Shown piece after piece: positions 1-8,882 of a stretch of 64,000 nucleotides of DNA. Made by a program: the position numbers and the translations under genes. Positions within the stretch are counted from its first letter, which is position 1; each line of letters starts with the position of its first letter. This DNA is from Pseudomonadota bacterium (GTDB lineage Bacteria; Pseudomonadota; Gammaproteobacteria; Xanthomonadales; Xanthomonadaceae): the NCBI GenBank assembly GCA_023388955.1, contig JAEWFH010000025.1, positions 4,717-68,716 on the forward strand, given 5' to 3'. The notes below the pieces were generated by a model. It worked only from the letters and a program-made list of their open reading frames with translations. It was not told the DNA's origin and did no database searches.

Positions 1-1015
1 CGGGGTCGCCGCAGTCGCCACTGCCCCGCAGTTCCTCGGCCAGCGTCAGTGCGTCGCGCAAGCCGAGGTTGAAGCCCTGGGCGCCCACCGGGTGGATCGC
101 CTGCGCGGCATTGCCGACCAGCACCGCCCGCGGCCCGGTCAGCGCGCTGGCGAGGGTACGCACCGCCGGATAGGCACTGCGTGGCCCGCAGCCCAGGAAG
201 CGGCCGGCACGCCAGCCGAAGCGCCGCTGGGCGAGCCGCAGGAATCCATCCTCGTCCATCGCCGCGACCGCGGTGGCCTCCCCGGCGGGCACTGCCAGCA
301 CCAGCCCGTACTGGCGGTCCGCGCGCGGCAGCAGCGCCGCCGGACCGTCGTCGCCCAGCCGTTCCCAGGCGGTACCGTCGGGTATGCGGTCGGTACGCAG
401 CCGGGTCACGAACAGCCTCTGGCCGTAGTCATCGACCGCGGTGCCGATACCCAGCGCGGCGCGCACGCCGCTGCCGGCACCGTCCGCGCCCACCAGCAGG
501 CGGGTCCGCAGCAGGCGCTCGCCCTGGTCGTTTGCAACACGCAGGACCCGGGCGTCGCCATCGTCCTCCGCGAGCCCGAGGAAACGTGCCGGCCGCAGGC
601 GGCGGACCCCGTGCAGCCCGGCCATCCGGGCCTCCAGTGCCTGGCCGAAATCACGCGCCACCACCACCTGGCCGAACGCCTCGCGCCCGTAGTCCGCCGC
701 GTCCAGCAACACCCGGCCGAAGTCGCCCGCGCGGCTCACGTGGATGCGGCGGATCAGCGCCGGCGGCCCCCGCAGCTGCTCCATCACGCCCAGCGCGGTG
801 AGCGCGTTCACGGTCGCCTCGGCGAAGCTCAGGTTGCGCTCGTCGAAGACCTCCGGCATGGCGCCAGCGCTGGCTTCCAGCATCACCACGTCGAGGCCGG
901 AGCCTTCCAGCGCGATCGCCAGGCTGGCGCCCACCAGGCCGCCTCCGATGATCACCACGTCGTGGGTCGTCCCGGGGTCCGGGAGCCTGGCTGGGGAGGG
1001 GGCCGGGTCGGTCAT
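1..1015 (-). CDS. ubiH: 2-octaprenyl-6-methoxyphenol hydroxylase UbiH (3' end outside the window)
   Basis: FAD-dependent monooxygenase of ubiquinone biosynthesis, a membrane-associated class A flavin hydroxylase. The N-terminus carries the Rossmann dinucleotide motif GGGLVGASLA after about 22 residues, followed by FDERNLSFAEATV, the UbiH counterpart of the E. coli FDARAIAL region. Near the cut end is VGNAAQAIHPVGAQGFNLG, the conserved FAD ribityl/quinone-hydroxylase signature. The start is the ATG at 1015-1013. The frame stays open to base 1, so the C-terminus (about 60 residues) lies outside. It is divergent from the next gene with only 41 bases between the starts. A UbiF/VisC paralogue is possible, but the HPVGAQGFNLG segment fits UbiH best. 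Confidence 0.88.
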   Translation of the reverse strand, partial: MTDPAPSPARLPDPGTTHDVVIIGGGLVGASLAIALEGSGLDVVMLEASAGAMPEVFDERNLSFAEATVNALTALGVMEQLRGPPALIRRIHVSRAGDFGRVLLDAADYGREAFGQVVVARDFGQALEARMAGLHGVRRLRPARFLGLAEDDGDARVLRVANDQGERLLRTRLLVGADGAGSGVRAALGIGTAVDDYGQRLFVTRLRTDRIPDGTAWERLGDDGPAALLPRADRQYGLVLAVPAGEATAVAAMDEDGFLRLAQRRFGWRAGRFLGCGPRSAYPAVRTLASALTGPRAVLVGNAAQAIHPVGAQGFNLGLRDALTLAEELRGSGDCGDP

Positions 1016-1056
1016 TGCGCTATGCTAGCGGCTCCCGTCGGCTCGTACTGCGCACC

Positions 1057-1644
1057 ATGACCAACACCGCATCCAAGGCGCCCCTGGGCGGCCTGTTCAC
1101 CGCCGGCCCGCTCGTCCTGCTGGCCCTCATCGTCGTGGCCGCGCTGACCCGCGTGCTGCCGCACCCGCCCAACTTCTCGCCGGTGGCCGCGGTGGCCCTG
1201 TTCGGCGGCGCCTACTTCCTCAACCGGCGCTGGGCGGTGTTCGTCCCGCTGCTGGCGCTGATGGCCTCCGACCTGGTGCTGGCGCGCATGCACGGAGGCC
1301 TGTACGGGACCTGGTTCTCCAGCAGCGGCATCTGGCTGGTCTACGGCGCCACCGCGGCGATCGCAGTGATGGGCTTCGGCCTGCGCGGCCGGGTCGGCGG
1401 GGCCAGCGTGCTGGGCTACTCGCTGGGCGCCTCGGTGTTCTTCTTCCTGGTCACCAATGCCGGTGCCTGGCTGGCCGACCCGATGTACCCGAAGACCTTC
1501 GCCGGCCTCGGCGCGGCGTATGCGGCCGGCATTCCGTTCTTCCAGTGGACGGTGGCGGGCACGCTGGCCTACTCGGCCGCCCTGTTCGGCGGCTTCGCCC
1601 TGCTGCGGCGCCAGCTGCCGGCGCTGCGCGCGCAGACGGCCTGA
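1057..1644 (+). CDS. small polytopic membrane protein (DUF6580-like)
   Basis: A 195-residue hydrophobic protein with about five predicted membrane segments. The first (residues 12-32) leads into RVLPHPPNFSPVAAVALFGG, a motif typical of a widespread family of uncharacterised bacterial inner-membrane proteins (DUF6580). The ATG at 1057 is preferred over an in-frame TTG at 1015 because it begins right before the conserved region and leaves room for a divergent promoter with ubiH. It precedes the corrinoid adenosyltransferase gene by 14 bases, so the two are probably co-transcribed. Members of such families sit near cobalamin or transport genes, but I infer no function. Domain assignment is from memory of the motif only. 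Confidence 0.75.
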   Translation: MTNTASKAPLGGLFTAGPLVLLALIVVAALTRVLPHPPNFSPVAAVALFGGAYFLNRRWAVFVPLLALMASDLVLARMHGGLYGTWFSSSGIWLVYGATAAIAVMGFGLRGRVGGASVLGYSLGASVFFFLVTNAGAWLADPMYPKTFAGLGAAYAAGIPFFQWTVAGTLAYSAALFGGFALLRRQLPALRAQTA

Positions 1645-1658
1645 GGCCACCCGCACCA

Positions 1659-2213
1659 ATGGGCAACCGCCTCTCGAAGATCTACACCCGCACCGGCGAC
1701 GACGGCACGACCGGCCTGGGCGACGGCAGCCGGGTCGGCAAGGACTCCGCGCGCGTGGAGGCCTACGGCACGGTCGACGAGGCCAATTCGGCGATCGGCC
1801 TGGTGCTGGCCGCCGGCGTCGCCGGGGACGTCGCCACGGTCCTGACCGCGGTGCAGCACCAGCTGTTCGACCTGGGCGGGGAGCTGTGCATCCCCGGCCA
1901 CGCCGCCATCCACGACGCCGACATCGAGCGCCTCGAGCAGCACCTGGACCGCTTCAACGAAGGCCTGCCCCCGCTGCGCGAGTTCATCCTGCCCGGCGGT
2001 GGCGAGGCGGCCGCGCGCTGCCACCTGGCCCGCACCATCGTGCGCCGGGCCGAGCGCGCCACGATCGCACTGGCCCGCGACGAGGATGTGCGCGCCGAGC
2101 CGGTGCGCTACCTCAACCGCCTGTCCGACCTGTTGTTCGTGCTCTCGCGGGTACTGGCGCGCGCCAGCGGCCACGGCGAAGTGCTCTGGAACCACGAACG
2201 CCGCAAGGGCTGA
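1659..2213 (+). CDS. PduO-type cob(I)yrinic acid a,c-diamide / cob(I)alamin adenosyltransferase
   Basis: A 184-residue protein transferring the adenosyl group of ATP to reduced corrinoid to make adenosylcobalamin. It shows the full PduO/EutT-like ATP-binding N-terminus, with TRTGDDGTTGLGDGSRVGKD followed by VEAYGTVDEANSAIG. It also has the C-terminal helix motifs RTIVRRAERA and YLNRLSDLLFVLSR that line the active site between trimer subunits. Length matches the family (180-200). The start ATG at 1659 lies directly before the conserved KIYTRTGDDGT. The gene is followed after 16 bases by the deacetylase gene, forming a likely three-gene transcription unit with 1057-1644. In an organism without de novo B12 synthesis it would act in salvage. 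Confidence 0.93.
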   Translation: MGNRLSKIYTRTGDDGTTGLGDGSRVGKDSARVEAYGTVDEANSAIGLVLAAGVAGDVATVLTAVQHQLFDLGGELCIPGHAAIHDADIERLEQHLDRFNEGLPPLREFILPGGGEAAARCHLARTIVRRAERATIALARDEDVRAEPVRYLNRLSDLLFVLSRVLARASGHGEVLWNHERRKG

Positions 2214-2229
2214 GGGTCCGCCCCCGCCG

Positions 2230-3159
2230 ATGGCGCCCGTCCCGCTCCGGCTGTACACCCACCCCGACTGCCTGGGGCATGACCCCGGCGCGCCCCACGT
2301 GGAAGTCCCGGCGCGCCTGGGGGCGGTGACCGACGCGCTTTCGCGGAGCTTCCCGGACCTTCCCTGGTACCCGGCACCGGAAGCCACCCGCGCCCAGCTG
2401 CTGAGGGTGCATGACCCGGCGCTGCTGGCGCTGGTGCTCGATTCCGGACACCGGCCGGACGACCCGCCACTGGCCCTGGATCCGGACACCTTCGTCGGCA
2501 CCGGTTCGGCTGCCGCCGCGCTGCGCGCCGCCGGGGCCGGCGTCGCGGCGGTCGATGCCGTCCTGGCCGGGGAGGCGACCCGGGCATTCTGCGCGGTGCG
2601 CCCGCCCGGCCACCATGCCGGCCACTCCACCGCAATGGGATTCTGCCTGCTCAACAACGTCGCCGTGGCCGCTGCCCACGCGCTGCACGCGCACGGGCTG
2701 CCCCGCGTGGCGGTGGTCGATTTCGACGTCCACCACGGCAATGGCACCCAGGAGATCCTCGCCGCCGAGCCTGCCGCGCTGTACGTGTCCAGCCACCAGT
2801 CGCCGCTGTTCCCGGACACCGGAGGCGAAGCCGGCGGCACGGGCAACGTCCTCAACCGCGGACTGGCGCCCGGCAGCGGCAGCGACGCGTTCCGCAAGGC
2901 CTGGGAGGAGGAACTGCTGCCGGCGCTGGACGCCTGGCGCCCGCGGCTGTTGCTGGTGTCCGCCGGCTTCGACGGCCATCGCGCCGACCCGCTCGCCGAC
3001 CTGGACCTGGACGGCGCGGACTTCGCCTGGCTGACCACGCGGCTGCGCGCCATCGCCGACCGCCACGCCGGGGGCCGGCTGGTCTCCACCCTGGAAGGCG
3101 GCTACTCGTTGCAGGCGCTGGCCGAGGCCGCCGTGGCGCACGTCGGCGCGTTGCGCTGA
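2230..3159 (+). CDS. histone deacetylase family protein (Zn-dependent deacetylase)
   Basis: A 309-residue class II-type HDAC-like hydrolase, probably acting on acetyl-lysine or acetylated small amines (acetylpolyamine-type) in the cytoplasm. Key motifs are intact: RPPGHHAG (the two active-site histidines), GFCLLNNVAVAA, VVDFDVHHGNGTQ (zinc Asp and His), SAGFDGHRADPL (second zinc Asp) and the catalytic-tyrosine loop LEGGYS. The start ATG at 2230 gives the family N-terminus RLYTHPDCLGHDPGAPHVE. Physiological substrate cannot be read from sequence. Its position after the adenosyltransferase is common in related genomes and looks like simple operon economy rather than a shared pathway. Confidence 0.9.
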   Translation: MAPVPLRLYTHPDCLGHDPGAPHVEVPARLGAVTDALSRSFPDLPWYPAPEATRAQLLRVHDPALLALVLDSGHRPDDPPLALDPDTFVGTGSAAAALRAAGAGVAAVDAVLAGEATRAFCAVRPPGHHAGHSTAMGFCLLNNVAVAAAHALHAHGLPRVAVVDFDVHHGNGTQEILAAEPAALYVSSHQSPLFPDTGGEAGGTGNVLNRGLAPGSGSDAFRKAWEEELLPALDAWRPRLLLVSAGFDGHRADPLADLDLDGADFAWLTTRLRAIADRHAGGRLVSTLEGGYSLQALAEAAVAHVGALR

Positions 3160-3224
3160 GCTGTGCATGTCCTTCACCTGGCGCGTGCAACGGTGAACCC
3201 CCGCCCAAGCGGACCCTGCCCGCG

Positions 3225-3272
3225 TTGCCGGTACACCCGGTGTTCCGGCAAGCTAGCGGGCGTTTTTCCCGC
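3225..3272. promoter_or_regulatory. 27-nt inverted repeat plus small hairpin in the lptD leader
   Basis: Arms TTGCCGGTACACC (3225-3237) and GGTGTTCCGGCAA (3239-3251) pair at 12 of 13 positions around a single central base. Immediately after is a second hairpin, GCGGG/CCCGC (3256-3260 and 3268-3272), whose loop holds five T residues. The structure ends five bases before the lptD ATG. It could be a protein operator, a leader attenuator or the terminator of the upstream gene. The T run sits inside the second hairpin rather than right after the first, so a standard terminator fit is imperfect. Confidence 0.55.
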
Positions 3273-3276
3273 CTGA

Positions 3277-5625
3277 ATGGATGGCCGCGTGCGAAACAGC
3301 TTCCGCTTCCTCCCCCTGTCGCTGTGCATCGCCGCCGCCCTGCCGGCCTACGCACAGGAGCCCGACGACTCGTGGCGGCTGTGTCCGCTGGAGGATGCGG
3401 TCCCGCCGTTCCTGGATGCCCCGGCCCCGTCGGGCACCGCCGCCGACCGGGAGAACCAGCCGACCGACATCTCCGGCGACGCCCTGCAAGGCAACCCGGA
3501 CAGCACCCTGTTCGAGGGCAACGTGGAGCTGACCCGCGGCGACCAGTTCCTGGGCACCGACCAGCTCACCTATGACAGCCAGGCCGGCACCTACACCGCC
3601 GAGGGCAGCGTGCGCTACCAGGACTCGGGCATGCGCATCCTCGCCGAGCGCGCCCATGGCGACCAGGAAGCCGACCGCCACACCATCGAGGACCTGCGTT
3701 ACCAGCTGATCAGCCGCCGCGGCAACGGCGGCGCGGAGAAGATCGAGATGGAGGGCGAGCAGGGCCTGCTGCTGGGCTCGACCTACTCCACCTGCCCGCC
3801 GTCCGAACGCGCCTGGGAACTGCAGGCCGACCGCATCGACATCGACACCGTCGAGGGCATGGCGGTCGCGCGCCGGGCCAGCATCCGCATCGGCAAGGTG
3901 CCGGTGATGTACGTGCCCTGGCTGATGTTCCCCATCGACGACCGGCGCCGCACCGGCCTGCTGTGGCCCTCGGTCCGCCTGTCGGGCCGCAATGGCTTCG
4001 ACTACGAACAGCCGGTCTACCTCAACCTGGCGCCCAACTACGACGCCACCCTGACCCCGCGCATCATGACCGACCGCGGGGCGATGATCGGCGCCGAGTT
4101 CCGCTGGCTCTACGAGGGTGGGCGCGGCACCCTGGAAGGCACCTGGATGCCGACCGACAAACTTCCGGAGAACGAGCCGGAACGTTATGCCGGTTCGACC
4201 ACGCCGCCCACCGACGACCGCGGCACCTTCAAGTTCAACGCCACCCACGCGCTGGGCGGCAACTGGCGCACGACCGCCAACCTCGGCTGGGTCAGCGATC
4301 CCCACTACCTCGAGGATTTCAGCAACACCCAGTACGGCATGTCGGCCTGGAACATACGCAGCTCGCTGGGTGTCTACGGGCGCGGGCAGCACTGGGACGC
4401 CGGCCTGATGGCCGACCACAACCAGCTGGCCGACTACACCCTGACCGAGCGCAACCTGCGCTACGACCGCCTGCCGCGTGCGTTCGTGAACTGGGAGCAG
4501 CCCATCGGGCGCTGGTTCCGGGCCGGCCTGGGCGCGGAAGCGGTGAAGTTCCAGCACGACGTCCGCGACGAGGGCTCCCGCCTGGACGTGAAACCCTTCA
4601 TTTCCATGCCGCTGGAAGGCCCGAGCTGGTACCTGACGCCGAAACTGGCCTGGCGCTACACCGCGTGGGAGCTGGACGACAACCTGGCCGCGGCCAACGA
4701 CGGCGAAGCCTCTCCGACCCGCAGCCTGCCGATCACCTCGCTGGACGCCGGCCTGTTCTTCGACCGCCAGGTGGAGATCGCCGGCGACAGCTTCCTGCAG
4801 ACCCTCGAGCCGCGCATCTATTACCTCAACGTCCCCTACCGGGACCAGTCCGGGCTGCCGCGCTTCGACACCAACCCGATGACGTTCAGCTGGGGCCAGC
4901 TGTTCCGCGACAACCGCTACACCGGCCCCGACCGCCAGATCGATGCCAACCAGCTGACCACCGCCCTGACCACCCGGCTGATCAGCGAGGCGGACGGTCG
5001 CGAACGGCTGTCGGCGAGCATCGGCCAGATCCACTACTTCGACGACAGCCGGGTGACGCTCAATCGCAACCAGGCGCCACTGGAAGCCGGCCGCTCGTCC
5101 TGGGTCGCCGACGTGGGCGTTGCGGCGAGCGACCGCTGGACCATCAACGCCTCCTACCAGTGGGACCCCAAGGAGCGCCGCGAGGACCTGATCAGCCTGC
5201 GTACCCGCTACCTGATCGGCGACACCGGGGTGGTCAACCTGGGCTACCGCTACCGCCGCGACCTGGCCGAGCAGGTCGACTTCTCCTTCCTGTATCCGGT
5301 CAACCGGGAATGGAGCCTGGTCGGGCGCTACTACTACTCGCTGGACGAGCGCAAGGTGATCGAATCGATCGCGGGCGTGCAGTGGGAAAGCTGCTGCATG
5401 GCCGCGCGCCTGGTGACCCGGCGCTACATTCGCCACCGCAGCGGCGAGCTCGACGATTCCCTGCGTTTCGAGATCGAGCTCAAGGGCCTGGGCTCGGCCG
5501 GGCAGAAGTCCGGCGACTTCCTGCGCCGTGCTATTCTCGGCTACGAGCGCGACGACCTGTATCTGGTCCCGCCCTCCTCGCTTGACAGCGACTCCTACGA
5601 CCCCTCCCTCGACCCGATCCCATGA
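3277..5625 (+). CDS. lptD: LPS-assembly protein LptD
   Basis: Outer-membrane beta-barrel that, with lipoprotein LptE, inserts lipopolysaccharide into the outer leaflet. Residues 1-26 form a signal peptide ending AYA. An OstA/LptA-like jellyroll follows (about residues 60-200), then the C-terminal barrel with many aromatic girdle strands. The four disulphide cysteines of LptD are present: C36 in WRLCPLED, C173 in STCPPSERAW and the pair C706-C707 in ESCCMAARL. This matches the E. coli inter-domain bonding pattern. Length (782) is typical. The ATG at 3277 is used; a GTG at 3289 (MRNSFRFLP) is an equally credible start. The stop overlaps the surA ATG by four bases (ATGA), so translation is coupled to the chaperone that helps barrel assembly. 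Confidence 0.95.
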   Translation: MDGRVRNSFRFLPLSLCIAAALPAYAQEPDDSWRLCPLEDAVPPFLDAPAPSGTAADRENQPTDISGDALQGNPDSTLFEGNVELTRGDQFLGTDQLTYDSQAGTYTAEGSVRYQDSGMRILAERAHGDQEADRHTIEDLRYQLISRRGNGGAEKIEMEGEQGLLLGSTYSTCPPSERAWELQADRIDIDTVEGMAVARRASIRIGKVPVMYVPWLMFPIDDRRRTGLLWPSVRLSGRNGFDYEQPVYLNLAPNYDATLTPRIMTDRGAMIGAEFRWLYEGGRGTLEGTWMPTDKLPENEPERYAGSTTPPTDDRGTFKFNATHALGGNWRTTANLGWVSDPHYLEDFSNTQYGMSAWNIRSSLGVYGRGQHWDAGLMADHNQLADYTLTERNLRYDRLPRAFVNWEQPIGRWFRAGLGAEAVKFQHDVRDEGSRLDVKPFISMPLEGPSWYLTPKLAWRYTAWELDDNLAAANDGEASPTRSLPITSLDAGLFFDRQVEIAGDSFLQTLEPRIYYLNVPYRDQSGLPRFDTNPMTFSWGQLFRDNRYTGPDRQIDANQLTTALTTRLISEADGRERLSASIGQIHYFDDSRVTLNRNQAPLEAGRSSWVADVGVAASDRWTINASYQWDPKERREDLISLRTRYLIGDTGVVNLGYRYRRDLAEQVDFSFLYPVNREWSLVGRYYYSLDERKVIESIAGVQWESCCMAARLVTRRYIRHRSGELDDSLRFEIELKGLGSAGQKSGDFLRRAILGYERDDLYLVPPSSLDSDSYDPSLDPIP

Positions 5626-6932
5626 AGAAACTGTTCGCCTGCCTCATCGCCGGGGCACTGCTGGCGGGGCCAGCGCATGCACAGCAGGTGGCGCCGATCG
5701 ACGGCATCGCCGCCGTCGTGGACGAGGACGTCATCCTGCGCAGCGAACTCGAGCGCGCGGTGGCCAACATCCGCGCCCAGTACGCCGGCCGCGAAGAGCA
5801 GTTGCCGCCACCGGCGGTGCTCGAGCGCCAGGTCGCCGAGCGCCTGGTACTGCTCAAGCTGCAGGTGGCGCGCGCGCGCGATACCGGCGTGCGCGTGGGC
5901 GACCAGGAGATCGACCAGGCAATCGCCGCGATCGCCGCCCAGAACGGCGCGACCGTGCAGCAGCTCAGCGCCCAGATCGCCGCCGATGGCCTGGATTTCG
6001 ACCAGTTCCGCGACTCGGTGCGCGAGGAGCTGATGATCCAGCACCTGCGCAACCGCTTCGCCCGCAGCGAGATCGCGGTCACCGAGGCCGAGGTCGACTC
6101 CGCTCTGCAGGCGCAGTCCGCCGGCGGGCCGCAGTACCACATCGCCCACATCCTGGTCGGCCTGCCCGAAGGCGCCACGCCCCAGCAGATCAACACCGCC
6201 CAGGAGAAGATCGAAGGCATCAAGGCCCTGCTCGACCGTGGCGAAATGGGCTTCGCGGCCGCCGCGGTGCGCTACTCCGACAGCCCCAATGCCCTGGAAG
6301 GCGGCGACCTGGGCTGGCGTGGCGGCAGCGAGATCCCGTCCGCGTTCTCGCAGATGGTCATGAACATGGCCCCCGGCGAGGTCACCGCGCCGATCCGTGG
6401 CCCCAGCGGTTTCCAGCTGGTGCAGCTGGTCGACGTGCGCGATGCCTCCGCGGCGGACACGCAGATGGCCACCCAGGTTCGCGCCAGCCACATCCTGATC
6501 CGGGTCGGCGACGACACCGACCCGGCAACCGCCAAGGCCGAAGCCGACACCCTGCATGCCCGCCTGGCCGGCGGTGCGGACTTCGCCGAGCTCGCCCGCA
6601 GCCGGTCGCAGGACGTCAGTTCGCAGGCCGCCGGGGGCGACCTGGGCTGGTTCGTGCCGCAGCAGTTTGGCCCCGAGATGGCGACGGCGGTCAACGCCCT
6701 GCGCGACGGTGAGGTGTCGGAGCCATTCCGCACCTCGGCCGGCTGGCACATCCTCAAGCGCACCGGTACCCGCCAGGCTGACGTCGGCGACGAGAACCGC
6801 CGCGCCCAGGTCCGCGACATGCTCGGCCGTCGCAAGCTGGAGGACCGCTGGGAGCGCTTCGTCCGCGAAATGCGCAGCGAGGCCTACGTCGACCTGCGCA
6901 CCGTGGCGCTCGACGGTACCCGGGCCGACTGA
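5622..6932 (+). CDS. surA: periplasmic chaperone and peptidyl-prolyl isomerase SurA
   Basis: A 436-residue periplasmic chaperone for outer-membrane barrels such as LptD. Signal peptide MKKLFACLIAGALLAGPAHA, then the SurA N-terminal chaperone core (IDGIAAVVDEDVILRSEL). Two parvulin PPIase domains follow: the first with QYHIAHILVGLPEGA and GGDLGWRGGSEIPSAF, the second with RASHILIRVGDDTD and GGDLGWFVPQQFGPEM. The C-terminal helix (RDMLGRRKLEDRWERFVREMRSEAYV) completes the core. The start is fixed by the ATGA overlap with lptD. pdxA begins one base after its stop. The lptD-surA-pdxA-rsmA-apaH order is the classic proteobacterial arrangement. Confidence 0.96.
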   Translation: MKKLFACLIAGALLAGPAHAQQVAPIDGIAAVVDEDVILRSELERAVANIRAQYAGREEQLPPPAVLERQVAERLVLLKLQVARARDTGVRVGDQEIDQAIAAIAAQNGATVQQLSAQIAADGLDFDQFRDSVREELMIQHLRNRFARSEIAVTEAEVDSALQAQSAGGPQYHIAHILVGLPEGATPQQINTAQEKIEGIKALLDRGEMGFAAAAVRYSDSPNALEGGDLGWRGGSEIPSAFSQMVMNMAPGEVTAPIRGPSGFQLVQLVDVRDASAADTQMATQVRASHILIRVGDDTDPATAKAEADTLHARLAGGADFAELARSRSQDVSSQAAGGDLGWFVPQQFGPEMATAVNALRDGEVSEPFRTSAGWHILKRTGTRQADVGDENRRAQVRDMLGRRKLEDRWERFVREMRSEAYVDLRTVALDGTRAD

Positions 6933-6933
6933 G

Positions 6934-7926
6934 ATGGCATTGCCCCGGCTGGCGCTGGTCCCGGGTGAGCCGGCCGGCGTCGGGCCGGAGCTGTGCGTGC
7001 GGCTGGCCCACCGGGACAACCCCGCCGCGCTGGTGGCCCTGGCCGATCCGGCGGTCCTGCTGGATGCAGCCGGCCGCCTCGGCCTGCCACTGGAGCTGCT
7101 GCCTCCCGAAGCCGCGGCCAGTGTGCGTCCCGGACAGCTGGCCCTGCAGCCCGTGCTCGCCGCCGCCGCGGCCGACCCGGGCCACCCCGACCCGGCCAAT
7201 GCGCCCTCGGTGATCGACGCGCTGCTGCTGGGCGCGACCGGCTGTCTGGCGGGCGACTACGATGGCCTGGTCACCGGTCCGGTGCACAAGGCCGTGGTCA
7301 ACCAGGCCGGCATTCCCTACACCGGCACCACCGGCCTGCTGGCCGGGCACGCCGGTTGCGAGGTGGTCATGATGCTGGCCAACCCCGGCCTGCGCGTGGC
7401 CCTGGTCACCACCCACCTGCCCTTGCGCGAGGTCGCCGACGCGGTGACCGCCGATGCCGTGGAACGCACCCTGCGGCTGTTGCACGCAGCGCTGCGCAGG
7501 GATTTTGCGATCGACCGGCCGCGCATCGCGGTGCTGGGGCTGAACCCGCACGCGGGCGAACAGGGCCACCTCGGCCACGAGGAAATCGAGGTGATCATCC
7601 CGGTGCTGGAAGCACTGCGCGCCCAGGGCATGGACCTGCAGGGGCCGCTTCCGGCCGATACCGCCTTCCTGCCCGCCCTGCTGCCCGGCTTCGACGCAGT
7701 GCTGGCCATGTACCACGACCAGGGCCTGCCGGTGCTCAAGCACAGCGGCTTCGAGCAGGCGGTGAACCTGACCCTCGGGCTGCCCTACCCCCGCGTCGCG
7801 GTCGACCACGGCACCGCGCTGGACCTGGCCGGGCGCGGCCTTGCCGACCCCTCGAGCCTGTTCGCCGCAGTCGATGCCTGCGCGGCAATGGCACGCGCCC
7901 GTCGCGAACGCGGAGCACGCGCATGA
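6934..7926 (+). CDS. pdxA: 4-hydroxythreonine-4-phosphate dehydrogenase
   Basis: NAD-dependent oxidation and decarboxylation of 4-phosphohydroxy-L-threonine in pyridoxal phosphate biosynthesis. It opens with PRLALVPGEPAGVGPEL, the PdxA N-terminal motif. It retains the three metal-binding histidines in VTTHLPLREV, GLNPHAGEQG and AMYHDQGLP, and the C-terminal NLTLGLPYPRVAVDHGTALDLAG. At 330 residues it has family length. ATG 6934 starts one base after the surA stop. The last four bases overlap rsmA (ATGA). It makes the cofactor used by BioA encoded later in the window. Confidence 0.96.
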   Translation: MALPRLALVPGEPAGVGPELCVRLAHRDNPAALVALADPAVLLDAAGRLGLPLELLPPEAAASVRPGQLALQPVLAAAAADPGHPDPANAPSVIDALLLGATGCLAGDYDGLVTGPVHKAVVNQAGIPYTGTTGLLAGHAGCEVVMMLANPGLRVALVTTHLPLREVADAVTADAVERTLRLLHAALRRDFAIDRPRIAVLGLNPHAGEQGHLGHEEIEVIIPVLEALRAQGMDLQGPLPADTAFLPALLPGFDAVLAMYHDQGLPVLKHSGFEQAVNLTLGLPYPRVAVDHGTALDLAGRGLADPSSLFAAVDACAAMARARRERGARA

Positions 7927-8756
7927 ATCCCGGTGGCTTCAGCGAGCCGGCCAAGAAGCATCTCGGCCAGCACTTCCTGCACGACGGGCGGGTGATCGGG
8001 AAGATCGTCGACGCGGTCAACCCCAGGCCCGGCGAGGCCCTGGTGGAGATCGGGCCCGGACAGGGCGCGATCACCTTCCCCCTGCTGCGCCGCCATGGCG
8101 AGCTGACCGTGGTCGAGTTCGACCGCGACCTGATTGCCCCGCTCACCGCCGCAGCGGAAGGCGTGGGAACACTGCGGATCCTCCACCGCGACGTGCTGTC
8201 GGTGGACTTCACCGCACTGGCGCAGGGGCTGGCCGTCGACGGCCCCGGATGCATCCGGCTGGTGGGCAACCTGCCCTACAACCTGTCTTCCCCGATCCTG
8301 TTCCACGCACTGGACCACGCCGCGGCGATCACCGATATGGTCTTCATGCTGCAGAAGGAAGTGGTCGACCGCATGGCCGCGGGACCGGGCAGCAAGGTCT
8401 ACGGGCGGCTGGGGGTGATGCTGCAGGCATTCTGCACGGTGACGCCGCTGTTCACCGTCCCCCCGGGCGCGTTCCGGCCACCCCCGAAGGTCGACTCCGC
8501 CGTGGTGCGGCTGGTCCCACTGCCGCCGGAACAGATCGCGGTGGAGGACCGCGCCCTGTTTGCCCAGGTGGTCCGCGAAGCCTTCGGCCAGCGCCGCAAG
8601 ACGCTGCGCAATGCCCTTTCCGCCACCTGCGGGGCGGACGCCATCGAGGCTGCCGGGCTCTCCCCGCAGGCGCGTGCCGAGCAGGTACCGGTGGAGGGAT
8701 TCATCGGCCTTGCCAATCTCCTGGCGCGCCAGCGCGGGGCGAAGGAACAGGACTGA
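7923..8756 (+). CDS. rsmA: 16S rRNA (adenine1518-N6/adenine1519-N6)-dimethyltransferase
   Basis: KsgA/RsmA dimethylates two adjacent adenines in helix 45 of 16S rRNA late in small-subunit assembly. Motifs visible: KKHLGQHFLHD (N-terminal), EIGPGQGAIT (SAM-binding motif I), VVEFDRDL, HRDVLSVDF and the catalytic NLPYNLSSPILFH. The C-terminal helical domain has GAFRPPPKVDSAVVRL and FGQRRKTLRNAL. 277 residues is the usual length. Translation is coupled to pdxA through the ATGA overlap. A 126-base gap separates it from apaH. Confidence 0.96.
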   Translation: MNPGGFSEPAKKHLGQHFLHDGRVIGKIVDAVNPRPGEALVEIGPGQGAITFPLLRRHGELTVVEFDRDLIAPLTAAAEGVGTLRILHRDVLSVDFTALAQGLAVDGPGCIRLVGNLPYNLSSPILFHALDHAAAITDMVFMLQKEVVDRMAAGPGSKVYGRLGVMLQAFCTVTPLFTVPPGAFRPPPKVDSAVVRLVPLPPEQIAVEDRALFAQVVREAFGQRRKTLRNALSATCGADAIEAAGLSPQARAEQVPVEGFIGLANLLARQRGAKEQD

Positions 8757-8882
8757 GGGTTCCGGAGCACGAAGCATGCCGCCGCATGCGCCGCGCCGCT
8801 CCCGGTTCATTACACTGGCCACCATGCACGCCTGCTCCCTCCATCCAACACGCCCTGCCCACTGCCGCGGAGTACTTGGCTG

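Noticed and set aside
92..1060. A 322-codon plus-strand frame at the left edge.
   Set aside because: It is antisense to ubiH, which shows FAD motifs throughout on the minus strand.
3253..5436. A 727-codon antisense frame opposite lptD.
   Set aside because: Composition (Val/Gln/Arg-rich, no motifs) is typical of a GC-rich shadow. The plus frame is a full LptD with signal peptide and conserved cysteines.
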